From Myxococcales bacterium (lineage in GTDB: Bacteria; Myxococcota_A; Polyangia; Palsa-1104), in NCBI GenBank assembly GCA_003170275.1, contig PNAM01000089.1, positions 140,008-204,007 on the forward strand: a stretch of DNA of 64,000 bases, in the 5' to 3' direction. How positions within the stretch are numbered: the stretch's first letter is position 1; every line of letters starts with the position of its first letter. The notes beneath the pieces are model-generated. The model saw nothing but the letters and a program-made list of their open reading frames with translations. It was not told the DNA's origin and made no database searches. The position numbers and the translations under genes are program-made. Positions 20,493 through 28,249 of this stretch are shown piece after piece.

Positions 20493-21182
20493 TCAGCGTG
20501 AGTCGATCGAGCCCGCGATGCCCGTGGCGACGCGATGAGCCGTTACCTCGTAGAGATCTGACCATCGATCTCTTCGGCTCGAGGCAGGGCGGTCTACGCG
20601 CAATTCCCCTTCGGTCGTCGTCCAGCGAGTAATCAACTCGGCTCCGTCTGTCTTGCGCAGGCTGACCATCACGTCGAGTCGAAGGTCCTGCAACACCAGG
20701 GTAGGACCGACGTCGATCGCCTCCCGATCACCGACCTCGCCAAGCTCGGGAAAGCTCGACGGTGCTGGATCGATCGAAGGCCCAATGCCGAAGCCGGTGG
20801 ACGGTTGCGATCCCGCTACCGGTCGATGCAGCTCGGCGCGCTGGTCTCGCCGCGTCACGACCGTCACACGGACCGCGTAGGGCAGGTGGGTGTCTACCGC
20901 CGTCACCTGATCGGTCGCCCAGGGAGGAAGCGGCTCGGCTCGAGCCAGGCATAGGACCGAGCGGACTCCCGCACTCTGCAACTCGTCCCGCAAGAGCGCG
21001 GCGAGTCGAACGGATGAATCGGTCTCGTCTCGAACGAACAGAGCAACCGCTGGCAGGTGATGCGCGGGCTGCAGCGCGGCGTGCTCTGCGGCTCGGCGCA
21101 CAACCTGCTGCTTCGACGCACGAGGCGTAGCACACCCGATGAGGGACGCGATCACGAGCACCGATGCATACGGCAAACGCAT
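20493..21182 (-). CDS. Lipoprotein of unknown function
   Basis: 229 residues from ATG 21182, chosen because it puts a signal peptide (MRLPYASVLVIASLIGC) at the true N-terminus with the acylated Cys at residue 17. Longer frames from 21227 or 21287 would bury it. The mature protein contains alpha/beta-like segments (VRLAALLRDELQSAGV, YAVRVTVVTRRD, TLVLQDLRLDVMVSLR), reminiscent of small periplasmic proteins that bind lipopolysaccharide or drive assembly, but I do not recognise a family. A 20-bp tandem repeat lies just upstream at 21219-21258. Confidence 0.65.
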   Translation of the reverse strand: MRLPYASVLVIASLIGCATPRASKQQVVRRAAEHAALQPAHHLPAVALFVRDETDSSVRLAALLRDELQSAGVRSVLCLARAEPLPPWATDQVTAVDTHLPYAVRVTVVTRRDQRAELHRPVAGSQPSTGFGIGPSIDPAPSSFPELGEVGDREAIDVGPTLVLQDLRLDVMVSLRKTDGAELITRWTTTEGELRVDRPASSRRDRWSDLYEVTAHRVATGIAGSIDSR

Positions 21183-21218
21183 GAAGCGGTGCAGACGCAA
21201 GCGTCGTGCCCCCTCACA

Positions 21219-21258
21219 GCTCCGCATGCGCGCGAGTCGCTCCGCATGCGCGCGACTC
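21219..21258. repeat. 20-bp tandem duplication upstream of a lipoprotein gene
   Basis: Two consecutive copies, differing at one base, of a sequence with core TCCGCATGCGCGCGA. Each contains the palindrome GCATGC, and the copies can pair through GAGTCG / CGACTC (21234-21239 with 21253-21258). It lies 37 bp upstream of the ATG at 21182 on the complementary strand, so it may be a leader structure or operator. Confidence 0.5.
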
Positions 21259-21471
21259 GTCAACCGCCCGATTCGGGCGATTTGCAAATCGATCTCCGAC
21301 TCCGCGACACCAATGTTTCATCGGAACAGGCACTTACTGGCAACTGACCGCCTCACCCTCGACTGCGGCATTCTGCATGGGCCCTCGCGGTCCACCGCTT
21401 GAGTACGCCTGATCGAATGCGCGGAAGTCTCGGAGAACCTGGCACGGCTCGCGCAACGACGGCTGGGCGTG

Positions 21472-21525
21472 CGAACAAGAGGTGCTGCTGAGTTAGCCCC
21501 CCTGCCTCAGCGCGCCTCTTGTTCG
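21472..21525 (-). terminator. Nested hairpin, probable terminator of chrA
   Basis: A perfect 11-bp inverted repeat (21472-21482 CGAACAAGAGG and 21515-21525 CCTCTTGTTCG) encloses a second 6-bp repeat (GCTGAG 21487-21492, CTCAGC 21506-21511). It begins 9 bases downstream of the chrA stop codon. There is no T tract, so intrinsic termination is not certain; it may stabilise the transcript's 3' end. Confidence 0.45.
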
Positions 21526-21534
21526 CCGCCATTC

Positions 21535-22716
21535 TCAGTAGAGTGAGGCAAGCCCGCGAACGGTGGCGGCCGCGATCAGCACCAGCAGGGCCGAGGTCCG
21601 GAGCCAAGCCAAGGCCACGAGGCTGAGGGTTGCAACCAGATAGTCGGGCCACTCGTGGAGCGTGTTCCTTCCCAGGCTGAGCGCAGCCGCGAGGATCACG
21701 CCGATGACCACCGGCTTCACCGCCAGGAACACCGAATCAACCATCGGTGAGCGCCTCCACGCGGCGACCGAACGACCGGCGATGACGTTGAGCACGAACG
21801 CCGGCAGAAAGGCCGCGAGGGTCGCAGTCATCGCGCCGCTCGCTCCGGCGACCCGGTACCCAACGAACGTCGCGGTGATCGCGACGGGCCCCGGGGTGAT
21901 CTGGCCGAGCGTCACGGCGTCGGAAAATTCGCGCGGCGTCAACCAGCCCAGCCGATCGACGACTTCGTGATCGAGCACGGGAATCATCGCCAGACCGCCG
22001 CCGAACATGGCCAGCCCGAGCCGCAAGAACACCAGCGCAATCGTCGGCAGCAGCGCTGCCAGCCCAATGATTGGTAGAAGTCCCATCGTCGGTGGCCTTC
22101 CGGTTTCGCCCGCGGGGCGACGAATCACCGCGGTCGTCAGTCCGCCTACGACGCCGAGCAGCACCACCTCGAAGACCCCGAGGAGCTGCAGCTCCACCAG
22201 CGCCGTGGTCGTGACGGCGACCGCGACTTGCCAGGCCTTGGATGACGACTTGGCCAACTGCCAGGCCGTGAAGACGACGATCGCGACTACGGCGGGGTTC
22301 ATCCCGGCGAATACGGCCTCGATCTGGCGAAGGTCGCGGACGTGCCCGTACAGCGCTCCGAAGGCGACCATCAGCAGCGCCGACGGCAAGATGAACAGCG
22401 CGGTCGCCGCGGAGGCGCCCCACAGCCCGCCGAAGCGCAGCCCGAGCTGCGTGAAGACGTTGGCGCCGCTCGCGCCGGGAAGGCTCTGCGCGATCGCGAC
22501 CACGTCCGCGTAGTCGTCGCTCGTTAGCCATCGCCATTTTTCCACGACGATGGCGCGGATCTGCTCGAGCACGGCATAGCCGCCCCCAAAACCAACCATC
22601 CCAAGCCACAGCGCCAGGCGCGCGACGGAGCCGGCGCTAGCGTTGCGGTCGCGCACAGGAGGAGCCTTCAGCACGCCGACCGTCCATGCAACTTCTCCGC
22701 CGACGGCCGGCGGCAA
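21535..22716 (-). CDS. chrA: Chromate transporter, two-domain ChrA type
   Basis: 393 residues with about ten to twelve hydrophobic helices in two homologous halves. The first half has MVGFGGGYAVLEQI...WLTSDDYADVVAIAQSLPG; the second has LAMFGGGLAMIPVL...WLTPREFSDAVTLGQITPGP. These FGGG and (S/T)PG motifs are diagnostic of the CHR superfamily, which exports chromate (or sulfate-like anions) across the inner membrane. Length matches the long-chain, fused two-domain class. The start at ATG 22716 gives a polar 30-residue N-terminus; a later start is possible. It is transcribed divergently from an SPFH lipoprotein gene across only 48 bp, so the promoters are packed back to back. Confidence 0.93.
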   Translation of the reverse strand: MPPAVGGEVAWTVGVLKAPPVRDRNASAGSVARLALWLGMVGFGGGYAVLEQIRAIVVEKWRWLTSDDYADVVAIAQSLPGASGANVFTQLGLRFGGLWGASAATALFILPSALLMVAFGALYGHVRDLRQIEAVFAGMNPAVVAIVVFTAWQLAKSSSKAWQVAVAVTTTALVELQLLGVFEVVLLGVVGGLTTAVIRRPAGETGRPPTMGLLPIIGLAALLPTIALVFLRLGLAMFGGGLAMIPVLDHEVVDRLGWLTPREFSDAVTLGQITPGPVAITATFVGYRVAGASGAMTATLAAFLPAFVLNVIAGRSVAAWRRSPMVDSVFLAVKPVVIGVILAAALSLGRNTLHEWPDYLVATLSLVALAWLRTSALLVLIAAATVRGLASLY

Positions 22717-22764
22717 GCTACTTCCGGCATCGACCTTGCTAGAGCGAGCGGGCGGAGGTGGTTC

Positions 22765-23538
22765 ATGCGCGTCTTGCCGATTGTAGCCGCCCTTGGTGCA
22801 CTGTCAGGTTGCGCAACCGTGGGTGCCGGGCAGGCCGGAGTCGTCTGGCATGCGAAGGGAGGTACCGACCCGAAGGCCTTTGGGGAGGGATTCCACTACC
22901 TGTCGCTCTACGACGAGGTCGTGATGTACGACCTGCGAACCTTACAGAAGAACGAGCAGCTCGCGGTGCTCGCCTCCAACGGACTCTCGATCGCGTTGGA
23001 TACCACCATTCGCTTTCACATCGTCCCCGAGGAGGTGAGCGCGCTTCACAAGGAAGCGGGTCCCGACTACTACAATGTGCTGCTCGGTCCCGTTCTGCGC
23101 TCGCAGGCGCGGCGCGTCGTGGGTCGCTACACGCCGGAGGAAATCTACTCCACCAAGCGGGAGATCATCGAGCGCGAGATGCGCGAAGCCGTCGAGAAGG
23201 CGCTGCACGGCAAGCACGTCGCGCTCGAGGCCATCCTGGTGCGCAACGTGGAGCTCCCGCTGATGATTCAGCGCGCGATCGTCGACAAGCTGTCCGAGGA
23301 GCAGGCCTCGCTCAAGATGAAGTACGTGCTCGATCGCGCCACCCAGGAAGCGCAGCGAAAAGCGATCGAGGCGAAGGGCATCGCCGAGTTTCAGCAGATC
23401 GTTTCCGCCAAGCTGAACGAATCGCTGCTGCGCTGGAAGCAGATCGAGGCGCTCGAGAAGCTCTCCCAATCGAACAACGCGAAGGTGGTCATGATCGGCG
23501 CCAGTCGGGACACGCCCATGATGATCGATACCAAGTGA
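22765..23538 (+). CDS. SPFH/prohibitin-like lipoprotein, first copy
   Basis: 257 residues. The lipobox ALSGC (Cys16) predicts membrane attachment by a lipid rather than a TM helix. The SPFH (band 7) domain covers about residues 20-190: GQAGVVWHAKGG, a GLSIALDTTIRFHIVP strand pair, and GPDYYNVLLGPVLRSQARR, followed by the helical ALEAILVRNVELP region and a Lys/Gln/Glu-rich coiled coil. SPFH proteins form ring-like scaffolds at membranes. Here the lipid anchor would place it in the periplasm. It is paralogous to the product at 26430-27533 and is followed after 5 bases by a TetR-like gene. Confidence 0.85.
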   Translation: MRVLPIVAALGALSGCATVGAGQAGVVWHAKGGTDPKAFGEGFHYLSLYDEVVMYDLRTLQKNEQLAVLASNGLSIALDTTIRFHIVPEEVSALHKEAGPDYYNVLLGPVLRSQARRVVGRYTPEEIYSTKREIIEREMREAVEKALHGKHVALEAILVRNVELPLMIQRAIVDKLSEEQASLKMKYVLDRATQEAQRKAIEAKGIAEFQQIVSAKLNESLLRWKQIEALEKLSQSNNAKVVMIGASRDTPMMIDTK

Positions 23539-23543
23539 CGGCC

Positions 23544-24146
23544 ATGGCGTCCGGGCGCGCGACTGAACGATGGAGTCCCGATCTGCTCCGCGCCGCGTTG
23601 TTCTGTTTCAACCGCTACGGCTGGGCGGGGAGCACGACCTCCCACATGCTAGGCCTACGTGCGTACGCAAGCGTGGATCCTGCCACGCTCGCCATCCAAA
23701 TCTATCTGCAGGCCATTCGGGCCTATCACGCAGTCCTGCTGACGGAGCTCGGACGAACGGCCGACTTGCGAACCTCGATAGGTCGCCTCCTGGACGCCCA
23801 GTTGTGCTGGACAATCGCTCACGCAGATGAAGCGGAATTTCTGCTCGCGACCTCCACATCTGTCCCGCTTCTGGCACACCTCGAAGAGGCCAACGACCTC
23901 CAACGCGAGCTACTCGAGGCCATCGGCAATTGGCAGCGCGGGCTCGTTGCGCGCGGCGAGATGCGCGCGCTTCCACCCGAGATCACGCGCGTTATCCTGC
24001 TCGCGACTGGCGAACAACTCGCCCGTTATTGGCTCGACGGTAGCTACAAACAAGGCCTTCTCGATAACCGAGAGACACTGGCCGAATCGATCACCCGGGC
24101 GCTGGGCAACCCATCCGAAATGCGCGCTCGACGGAGTCCGCGCTGA
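23544..24146 (+). CDS. TetR-like protein with atypical DNA-binding segment
   Basis: 200 residues from ATG 23544, 5 bases after the SPFH gene stop. The N-terminus LLRAALFCFNRYGWAGSTTS resembles helix 1 and the start of the TetR HTH, but the usual S-x-x-x-LYxHF recognition helix is replaced by HMLGLRAYASVDPATLAIQI. The C-terminal all-helical part (DAQLCWTIAHADEAEFLLAT... and LLATGEQLARYWLDG) fits a TetR ligand/dimer domain. DNA binding is uncertain. Its position makes a role in controlling or partnering the SPFH gene possible. An 8-bp inverted repeat (24150-24157 / 24187-24194) with an inner 5-bp stem follows the stop. Confidence 0.6.
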   Translation: MASGRATERWSPDLLRAALFCFNRYGWAGSTTSHMLGLRAYASVDPATLAIQIYLQAIRAYHAVLLTELGRTADLRTSIGRLLDAQLCWTIAHADEAEFLLATSTSVPLLAHLEEANDLQRELLEAIGNWQRGLVARGEMRALPPEITRVILLATGEQLARYWLDGSYKQGLLDNRETLAESITRALGNPSEMRARRSPR

Positions 24147-24149
24147 CCT

Positions 24150-24194
24150 TGCATGAAGCGGCACCGGAAGTCGTCTGACGGACGATTTCATGCA
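24150..24194 (+). terminator. Nested hairpin after the TetR-like gene
   Basis: Outer arms TGCATGAA (24150-24157) and TTCATGCA (24187-24194) are perfect complements. An inner TCGTC/GACGA stem (24171-24175, 24181-24185) forms within. It starts 4 bases after the TetR-like stop. No T tract follows, so this is a possible terminator or a regulatory structure ahead of the UspA gene. Confidence 0.35.
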
Positions 24195-24267
24195 GAAAGC
24201 GTCAGCGTACATGTAGTCGACGCGGATCGGGCCAGGCGATTCCTGTGGGCATGAAGTTTGCTCTAAC

Positions 24268-24759
24268 GTGTCGGAAATGGCGGCGCTCAAGAACAGTCCA
24301 ACGAAGTCCGTTCGGCACATCCTGGTGCCCGTCGACTTCTCGCCGGGTTCAAGCGCGGCTGTAGACTACGCGCACTTCCTGGCCGACTCGTTTGGGGCGG
24401 CGATCACGCTCTTGCACGCGTGTGAGGTGCCGTCACCGATGAGCGCGATTGTTCCCGGCACTGATGTCGCGCGCGATCTGCAAGAGGAACGAGCGCGCGC
24501 GGAGGCGCTTCTGGCAGGCATGGTCGAGATGCTCGAGCAGCGCGGCTTGAGACGAACAAGCACGCTTATGCCGGACGGCTCCCCAATCGAGACGATCCTT
24601 CGAGTAGCCCGGGATGGCGGCTTCGATCTGATCGTCATCGGCACGCACGGACGCGCCGGGTTCTCGCGCCTCGTTCTCGGAAGCGTCGCCGAGGAGGTCT
24701 TGAGGAAAGCCTGTTGTCCGGTAGTCATGGTCCACGCACCGCCTTCGGAGCGAACATGA
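24268..24759 (+). CDS. Universal stress protein (UspA family)
   Basis: 163 residues from GTG 24268 (ATG 24277 is an alternative). It is a single Usp domain: HILVPVDFSPGSSAAVDYA with the conserved N-terminal Asp, the DLIVIGTHGRAGFSRLVLGS segment carrying the ATP-binding G-x2-G-x9-G-S pattern, and CCPVVMVHAP at the end. Such proteins bind ATP and respond to starvation or redox stress. Its stop overlaps the start of the CCGDP-repeat lipoprotein by 4 bases (ATGA), so the two should be made together. Confidence 0.9.
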   Translation: MSEMAALKNSPTKSVRHILVPVDFSPGSSAAVDYAHFLADSFGAAITLLHACEVPSPMSAIVPGTDVARDLQEERARAEALLAGMVEMLEQRGLRRTSTLMPDGSPIETILRVARDGGFDLIVIGTHGRAGFSRLVLGSVAEEVLRKACCPVVMVHAPPSERT

Positions 24760-25130
24760 CGGCGAAGAGGAGTTGGATGTGGCTCATCGCGAGCTTGGCC
24801 ATGTTGGCCATCACCTTGCCAGCGGGCTGCGGTGGCAGTCCGCCGACGCTTCCGAGCGGGTGCACCGACTCGTGCTGCGGTGACCCGTGCTGTGGCGACC
24901 CGTGCTGTGGAGATCCCTGTTGTGGCGACCCCTGTTGTGGCGACCCGTGCTGTGGCGACCCGTGCTGTGGGGATCCCTGTTGTGGCGACTCGAGCTGCGT
25001 GCAGTCCACGAGCGCGCGGCCGCCGAGCGAGCCGAAGACCGGCGCCTCCGGCACGCGACCCTCGAACGAACATCCGCCGCTCGCAGCGCCGAGTGCCCTC
25101 CCCCGTGCGCCCGAATTCGCTCCAGACTAG
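24756..25130 (+). CDS. CCGDP-repeat lipoprotein
   Basis: 124 residues from ATG 24756, fixed by a 4-nt overlap with the UspA stop. The signal peptide ends in LPAGC (acylated Cys25). Residues 40-79 are seven exact copies of Cys-Cys-Gly-Asp-Pro followed by CCGDS. The encoding DNA is a 15-bp tandem repeat whose synonymous codons vary, so the protein repeat looks selected rather than recently expanded. A Ser/Pro-rich tail follows. With 18 Cys in a short surface-exposed segment, metal binding or multiple disulfides are plausible but unproven. I do not recognise a family. Confidence 0.8.
   Translation: MTAKRSWMWLIASLAMLAITLPAGCGGSPPTLPSGCTDSCCGDPCCGDPCCGDPCCGDPCCGDPCCGDPCCGDPCCGDSSCVQSTSARPPSEPKTGASGTRPSNEHPPLAAPSALPRAPEFAPD
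24873..24992 (+). repeat. Eight 15-bp tandem units encoding CCGD(P/S)
   Basis: Eight in-frame 15-bp units (24873, 24888, 24903, 24918, 24933, 24948, 24963, 24978). Units mix TGC/TGT, GGT/GGC/GGA/GGG, GAC/GAT and CCG/CCC codons while keeping the amino acids. The last unit ends in TCG (Ser). They lie within the lipoprotein gene at 24756-25130. Confidence 0.9.
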
Positions 25131-25144
25131 CGCTGCTTGATTTG

Positions 25145-25558
25145 TCAGTCGTAAGGTCGCGCGTCGGTGAACACAATCGCATAGCCGACGGTGGCAGCGC
25201 GGGCGGCGGCGTCGCTCATCCCGTCGTAATTGGGAATCAGCACATCCTGAGTCTCGACGACGGCGTCCGCGCCGAGTCTGCAAGCTTGGAGTTGCAGCGA
25301 GAGATGTCGATCGCCGGGAGCGACATCCCACCAATCCTCTATCATCCGAACGACGCGAAACGGCCGGCTGGGATAGGAGCCGTGAGGAAGGAACGCGATC
25401 TGCCCGCAGCGTTCGTCGCGCAAGTCCGCCGCAAGTCGGCACTCACCCTGCGCATCGCGATCGACGACCGTCGGAAGCGCCGAGGAGGCGCATCCATCGC
25501 TCCACATAAGAAGCGCGCCCGCGACCGCCATGCCACCCATGCGTCCAAGGATGTTCAT
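25145..25558 (-). CDS. Putative lipoprotein with repeated-Ala C-terminal domain
   Basis: 137 residues from ATG 25558. A hydrophobic N-terminus ends at DGCASS (Cys23), a weak lipobox, so export is likely and lipidation uncertain. The C-terminal half, LSLQLQACRLGADAVVETQ followed by a short loop and TVGYAIVFTDA, resembles the GADAV segment of small heavy-metal or stress-linked YbjQ-like folds, but this is only a resemblance. It converges with the CCGDP lipoprotein gene 14 bp away and is divergent from the lipoprotein gene at 25887 across a 328-bp spacer. Confidence 0.55.
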   Translation of the reverse strand: MNILGRMGGMAVAGALLMWSDGCASSALPTVVDRDAQGECRLAADLRDERCGQIAFLPHGSYPSRPFRVVRMIEDWWDVAPGDRHLSLQLQACRLGADAVVETQDVLIPNYDGMSDAAARAATVGYAIVFTDARPYD

Positions 25559-25886
25559 GGCTGCCGTTTGAGCAAGCTGGGTGCCAGCGAATGTCTTGAG
25601 GCCGTCGCTGGCCGGAGCGTCGCGGGCACGCCGCGAATCGCGACCCGCGAAGTCTCTGGCAAGGCTCTCGTGCTTCACTTGCAAAATGCGCGACCGGCGT
25701 TCCAGCTCACTTTCTGACAAATCTCCCTCGAAAAATCGCCAGATCCCCTTCGTCCCCACCGGAGACGAGCCGACGCGAACCTGCAGGAAGCAAGACTTCG
25801 CTAAACCCCGCACGGCGCGACCGCGAGTCTGGCCGCCGGTCTCCGCGCGAATCGCCACGGCCCGCCTCTTGCTGTTGACGCCGGAC
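25559..25886. other. Divergent intergenic region
   Basis: This 328-bp spacer separates two divergent lipoprotein genes. Open frames cross it in both directions, but none has a start signal or recognisable domain. It presumably holds both promoters; I see no clear operator or repeat. Confidence 0.4.
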
Positions 25887-26402
25887 ATGCGCTCGGTCGT
25901 CCTGGCGGTTCTGCTGTGCGGAGGGTGCGGGACCTCGATGATCTCGCTGCTCTCGCAGGGCGGGGTGCCGGTGACGCTCACCCCGGCGCACAGCGTCCCG
26001 CTCGAGGTGGTCACTCGAAAGGACGCGAGGGTAAGAGATCCACTGCCCGTGCGCGGCAGCTCGTTCGTCTTCGGAGACGTCGAGACCGCGCTGGGCTTCG
26101 CTGTCTCGTCTGCGGCCGTGCCCTGGGCCGAGAAGCACATGGCAGAGCGCCCCGAGGGCTGGCAGCTCGATGTCGAGCTAACCTCCGCAGACGCGCGAGC
26201 GCACGGGTTCGAGGTCACGGTGACGCTCGCGGTGCGCGCCACGCTGCGCGCCCGGACCGGCAACCGCTACCTCGCGCAGACCCAGACCCATTGCAGCCGG
26301 TCCGCGGTCGTCGAGGCGCGCAATGCATCACCCGTGGTCTTCGACTGCATGGCCCGCGTCGGGCGCGAGCTCGGCGGCTGGCTCGGCGGCATGCGGCCGT
26401 GA
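25887..26402 (+). CDS. Lipoprotein of unknown function upstream of SPFH gene
   Basis: 171 residues from ATG 25887. The N-terminus MRSVVLAVLLCGGCGTS is a lipoprotein signal (acylated Cys most likely 14). The rest is beta-rich with WQLDVELTSADARAHGFEVT and a Cys pair (THCSRSAV, FDCMARVG). No known family was recognised. It ends 27 bp upstream of the second SPFH lipoprotein gene on the same strand, so the two probably share a transcript and may share a membrane site. Confidence 0.6.
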   Translation: MRSVVLAVLLCGGCGTSMISLLSQGGVPVTLTPAHSVPLEVVTRKDARVRDPLPVRGSSFVFGDVETALGFAVSSAAVPWAEKHMAERPEGWQLDVELTSADARAHGFEVTVTLAVRATLRARTGNRYLAQTQTHCSRSAVVEARNASPVVFDCMARVGRELGGWLGGMRP

Positions 26403-26429
26403 ATGAGAAACGCTACCCAAGGAGGGAAC

Positions 26430-27533
26430 ATGCGCTGGATATGCATTTTGGTTCTCGCGAGCACCGCCTGTGGCGCGGTCATCGAGCCCGGCCACCGCGG
26501 GCTCTTGTTCAAGCCGCACTCGGGCGGGCTGCAGCATGACGTACTCGGCCCCGGCTGGTGGCACCTCGCCGGGATCGGGACGCGCGTCGACGACTTCGAC
26601 GTCACCTACTCGACGCACAAGGAGGAGCTGCACGTCGTGTCCAAGGAGGGAGCGGAGATGGACGTGAGGATGTCGATCCGCTATCGCCCGGTGGTGTCAC
26701 AGCTGTATGACCTCGACGTAGAGATCGGACCCAACTACTACGACGAGGTGATCGGGCCCGAGTTCCGCTCGGCGACCCGCGGGCTGTTCGCGCGCCACTC
26801 GTACCTCGGACTGCTCGAGCAAAACGAGAAGCTCGAGAACGAGATCGAGGAGGAGCTCCAGCGACGCGTCACGGGCAAGCATATCGAGATCTCGTCGGTG
26901 ACCATGGAGCAGATCAAGGTCGCGCCGGAAGTGATGGCCGTCAACCAGGCGCGCATCCTCGGTGAGCAGGAAGCGCTGCGCAAGCGGACCGCCGACGAGG
27001 ACGAGGCGAAGCGGGTGAAGCTCGGGATCGAGCACCGCCGGGAGCAGGAGCGTCTGCAGGCCGAATCGGAGCTGGCGCGCAAAGACCACGAGCGTCAGCT
27101 CACTTCCACACAGGCAGCGATCGACCAGCAGAAAGCCCAGGCGGAGGGGGCTCTCGAGAAGCAGAAGGCTCAGTCACAGGCGGACACCGCCAAGATCGAG
27201 GCCGAGACTGCAGCGTCAAACACGCTGCTCAAGGCCAGGTCCGATGCGGAGGCGCTGTCGCTGATGGCGAAGGCCCACGCCGAGGAGAAGCGCGCCGAGG
27301 CGGCGATGGTGACGCCGATGCAGGTCATGATGCACGCCTACGACGCGCTCGGAAAGCTCGGAGGTGAAAACACCAGTATCATGATGGGCGACTTCTCGAA
27401 GTTGCCGAATTGGCTCTTCCCCCGCATCCCCGCCTTCAACAGCAATCTACTCGGAGCCCCGTCCCAGCCGGTTTCGGTGGGTCAACCGACCGCCAGGAAG
27501 GGCAGCACACTCGCATTGCGTACACTGCGGTAG
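26430..27533 (+). CDS. SPFH/prohibitin-like lipoprotein, second copy
   Basis: 367 residues. ATG 26430 is chosen for the AAGGAGGG site at 26419-26426. The signal ASTAC puts the lipidated Cys at residue 14. The SPFH domain (about 15-190) includes PGHRGLLFKPHSGGL, MDVRMSIRYRPVV and GPNYYDEVIGPEFRSATRG, matching the first copy at 22765. A long Lys/Glu/Gln/Ala coiled coil follows (residues 180-300), as in flotillin/HflK-type proteins, then a Met-rich and polar tail. It is longer than its paralogue by about 110 residues, mainly coiled coil. Membrane scaffolding or protease regulation is the family precedent. Confidence 0.87.
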   Translation: MRWICILVLASTACGAVIEPGHRGLLFKPHSGGLQHDVLGPGWWHLAGIGTRVDDFDVTYSTHKEELHVVSKEGAEMDVRMSIRYRPVVSQLYDLDVEIGPNYYDEVIGPEFRSATRGLFARHSYLGLLEQNEKLENEIEEELQRRVTGKHIEISSVTMEQIKVAPEVMAVNQARILGEQEALRKRTADEDEAKRVKLGIEHRREQERLQAESELARKDHERQLTSTQAAIDQQKAQAEGALEKQKAQSQADTAKIEAETAASNTLLKARSDAEALSLMAKAHAEEKRAEAAMVTPMQVMMHAYDALGKLGGENTSIMMGDFSKLPNWLFPRIPAFNSNLLGAPSQPVSVGQPTARKGSTLALRTLR

Positions 27534-27595
27534 CGTGTCGCCGCTTCTCCGCGAGATGACCCTTTCGAATCTCGATGCTGATAGTGTCGGGCTCG

Positions 27596-28201
27596 ATGGC
27601 ACACGGTCAGCACCACGGACAGCATGGCAATCCCGACGACCTCGACGGCTACATCGCCAAGATGGAGGCGCCCGATCGCGCCGAATGGCAACGGCCCGAC
27701 GACGTGGTCAAGCTTCTCGCGCTCAAGCCCGGCCAGACCGCCTGCGATGTGGGTGCTGGTCCGGGGTATTTCGCGCTGCGGCTCGCCAAGGCGGTCGGCG
27801 CGCAGGGTCGCGTCTTCGCGGCCGACGTCGAGCCGCGCATCTTGGCGGTGCTGCGCGAGCGCATCCGTGCGGCGGGATTGCGGAACGTCACGCCGGTGCT
27901 CGCGCTCGACGATGACGCACTCCTGCCGCGCGGCGCTTGCGATTTGATCCTGATCGTCGACACGTTCCACCATTTCCCCGACGGCACCGGCTACCTGCGC
28001 CGGCTGCGCGAAGCGCTCGCGCCCGGCGGCCACGTCGTGAACATCGACTTTCACAAGCGTGATACGCCCGTCGGTCCGCCCGTCGAGCATCGCGTGGCGC
28101 GCGAGGAGTTTCTGAAATCCGCCGAGGCGGCCGGCCTCATGGTCGTCAGCGAACCGACCCTCTTGCCGTATCAGTACTTTCTGGTGATGAAACCGCGCTG
28201 A
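27596..28201 (+). CDS. Class I SAM-dependent methyltransferase
   Basis: 201 residues from ATG 27596 (ATG 27575 also in frame). The N-terminus is His-rich (MAHGQHHGQHG). The Rossmann methyltransferase motif I is CDVGAGPGYFALRLAKAVG, motif II acid is in FAADVEP, and the post-I strand CDLILIVDTFHHF is typical of this family. The C-terminal half ends with a short strand LPYQYFLVMKPR. The substrate is unknown; relatives methylate small molecules or metals/metalloids, and the His-rich head hints at metal contact. It begins 62 bp after the SPFH gene. Confidence 0.85.
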   Translation: MAHGQHHGQHGNPDDLDGYIAKMEAPDRAEWQRPDDVVKLLALKPGQTACDVGAGPGYFALRLAKAVGAQGRVFAADVEPRILAVLRERIRAAGLRNVTPVLALDDDALLPRGACDLILIVDTFHHFPDGTGYLRRLREALAPGGHVVNIDFHKRDTPVGPPVEHRVAREEFLKSAEAAGLMVVSEPTLLPYQYFLVMKPR

Positions 28202-28249
28202 GCGCTGGACTCGTCCGTGACCGTTTGCAGTTGGTGATATGGTTGGCGC

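Larger units (their letters stand above)
21183..21534. other. Intergenic region with a tandem repeat and a nested hairpin
   Basis: No gene is supported in this 352-bp gap. It contains a 20-bp tandem repeat with one mismatch (21219-21238 and 21239-21258, core TCCGCATGCGCGCGA) upstream of the lipoprotein gene, and a nested inverted repeat at 21472-21525 downstream of chrA, listed separately. The rest shows nothing recognisable. Confidence 0.5.

Noticed and set aside
22758..23543. N-terminal extension of the TetR-like frame through the SPFH gene
   Set aside because: It lies in a different frame over the SPFH gene and has no lipobox, start site or domain. The ATG at 23544 is used instead.
24873..24992. 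CRISPR array
   Set aside because: The 15-bp units are in-frame codon repeats encoding CCGDP without spacers.
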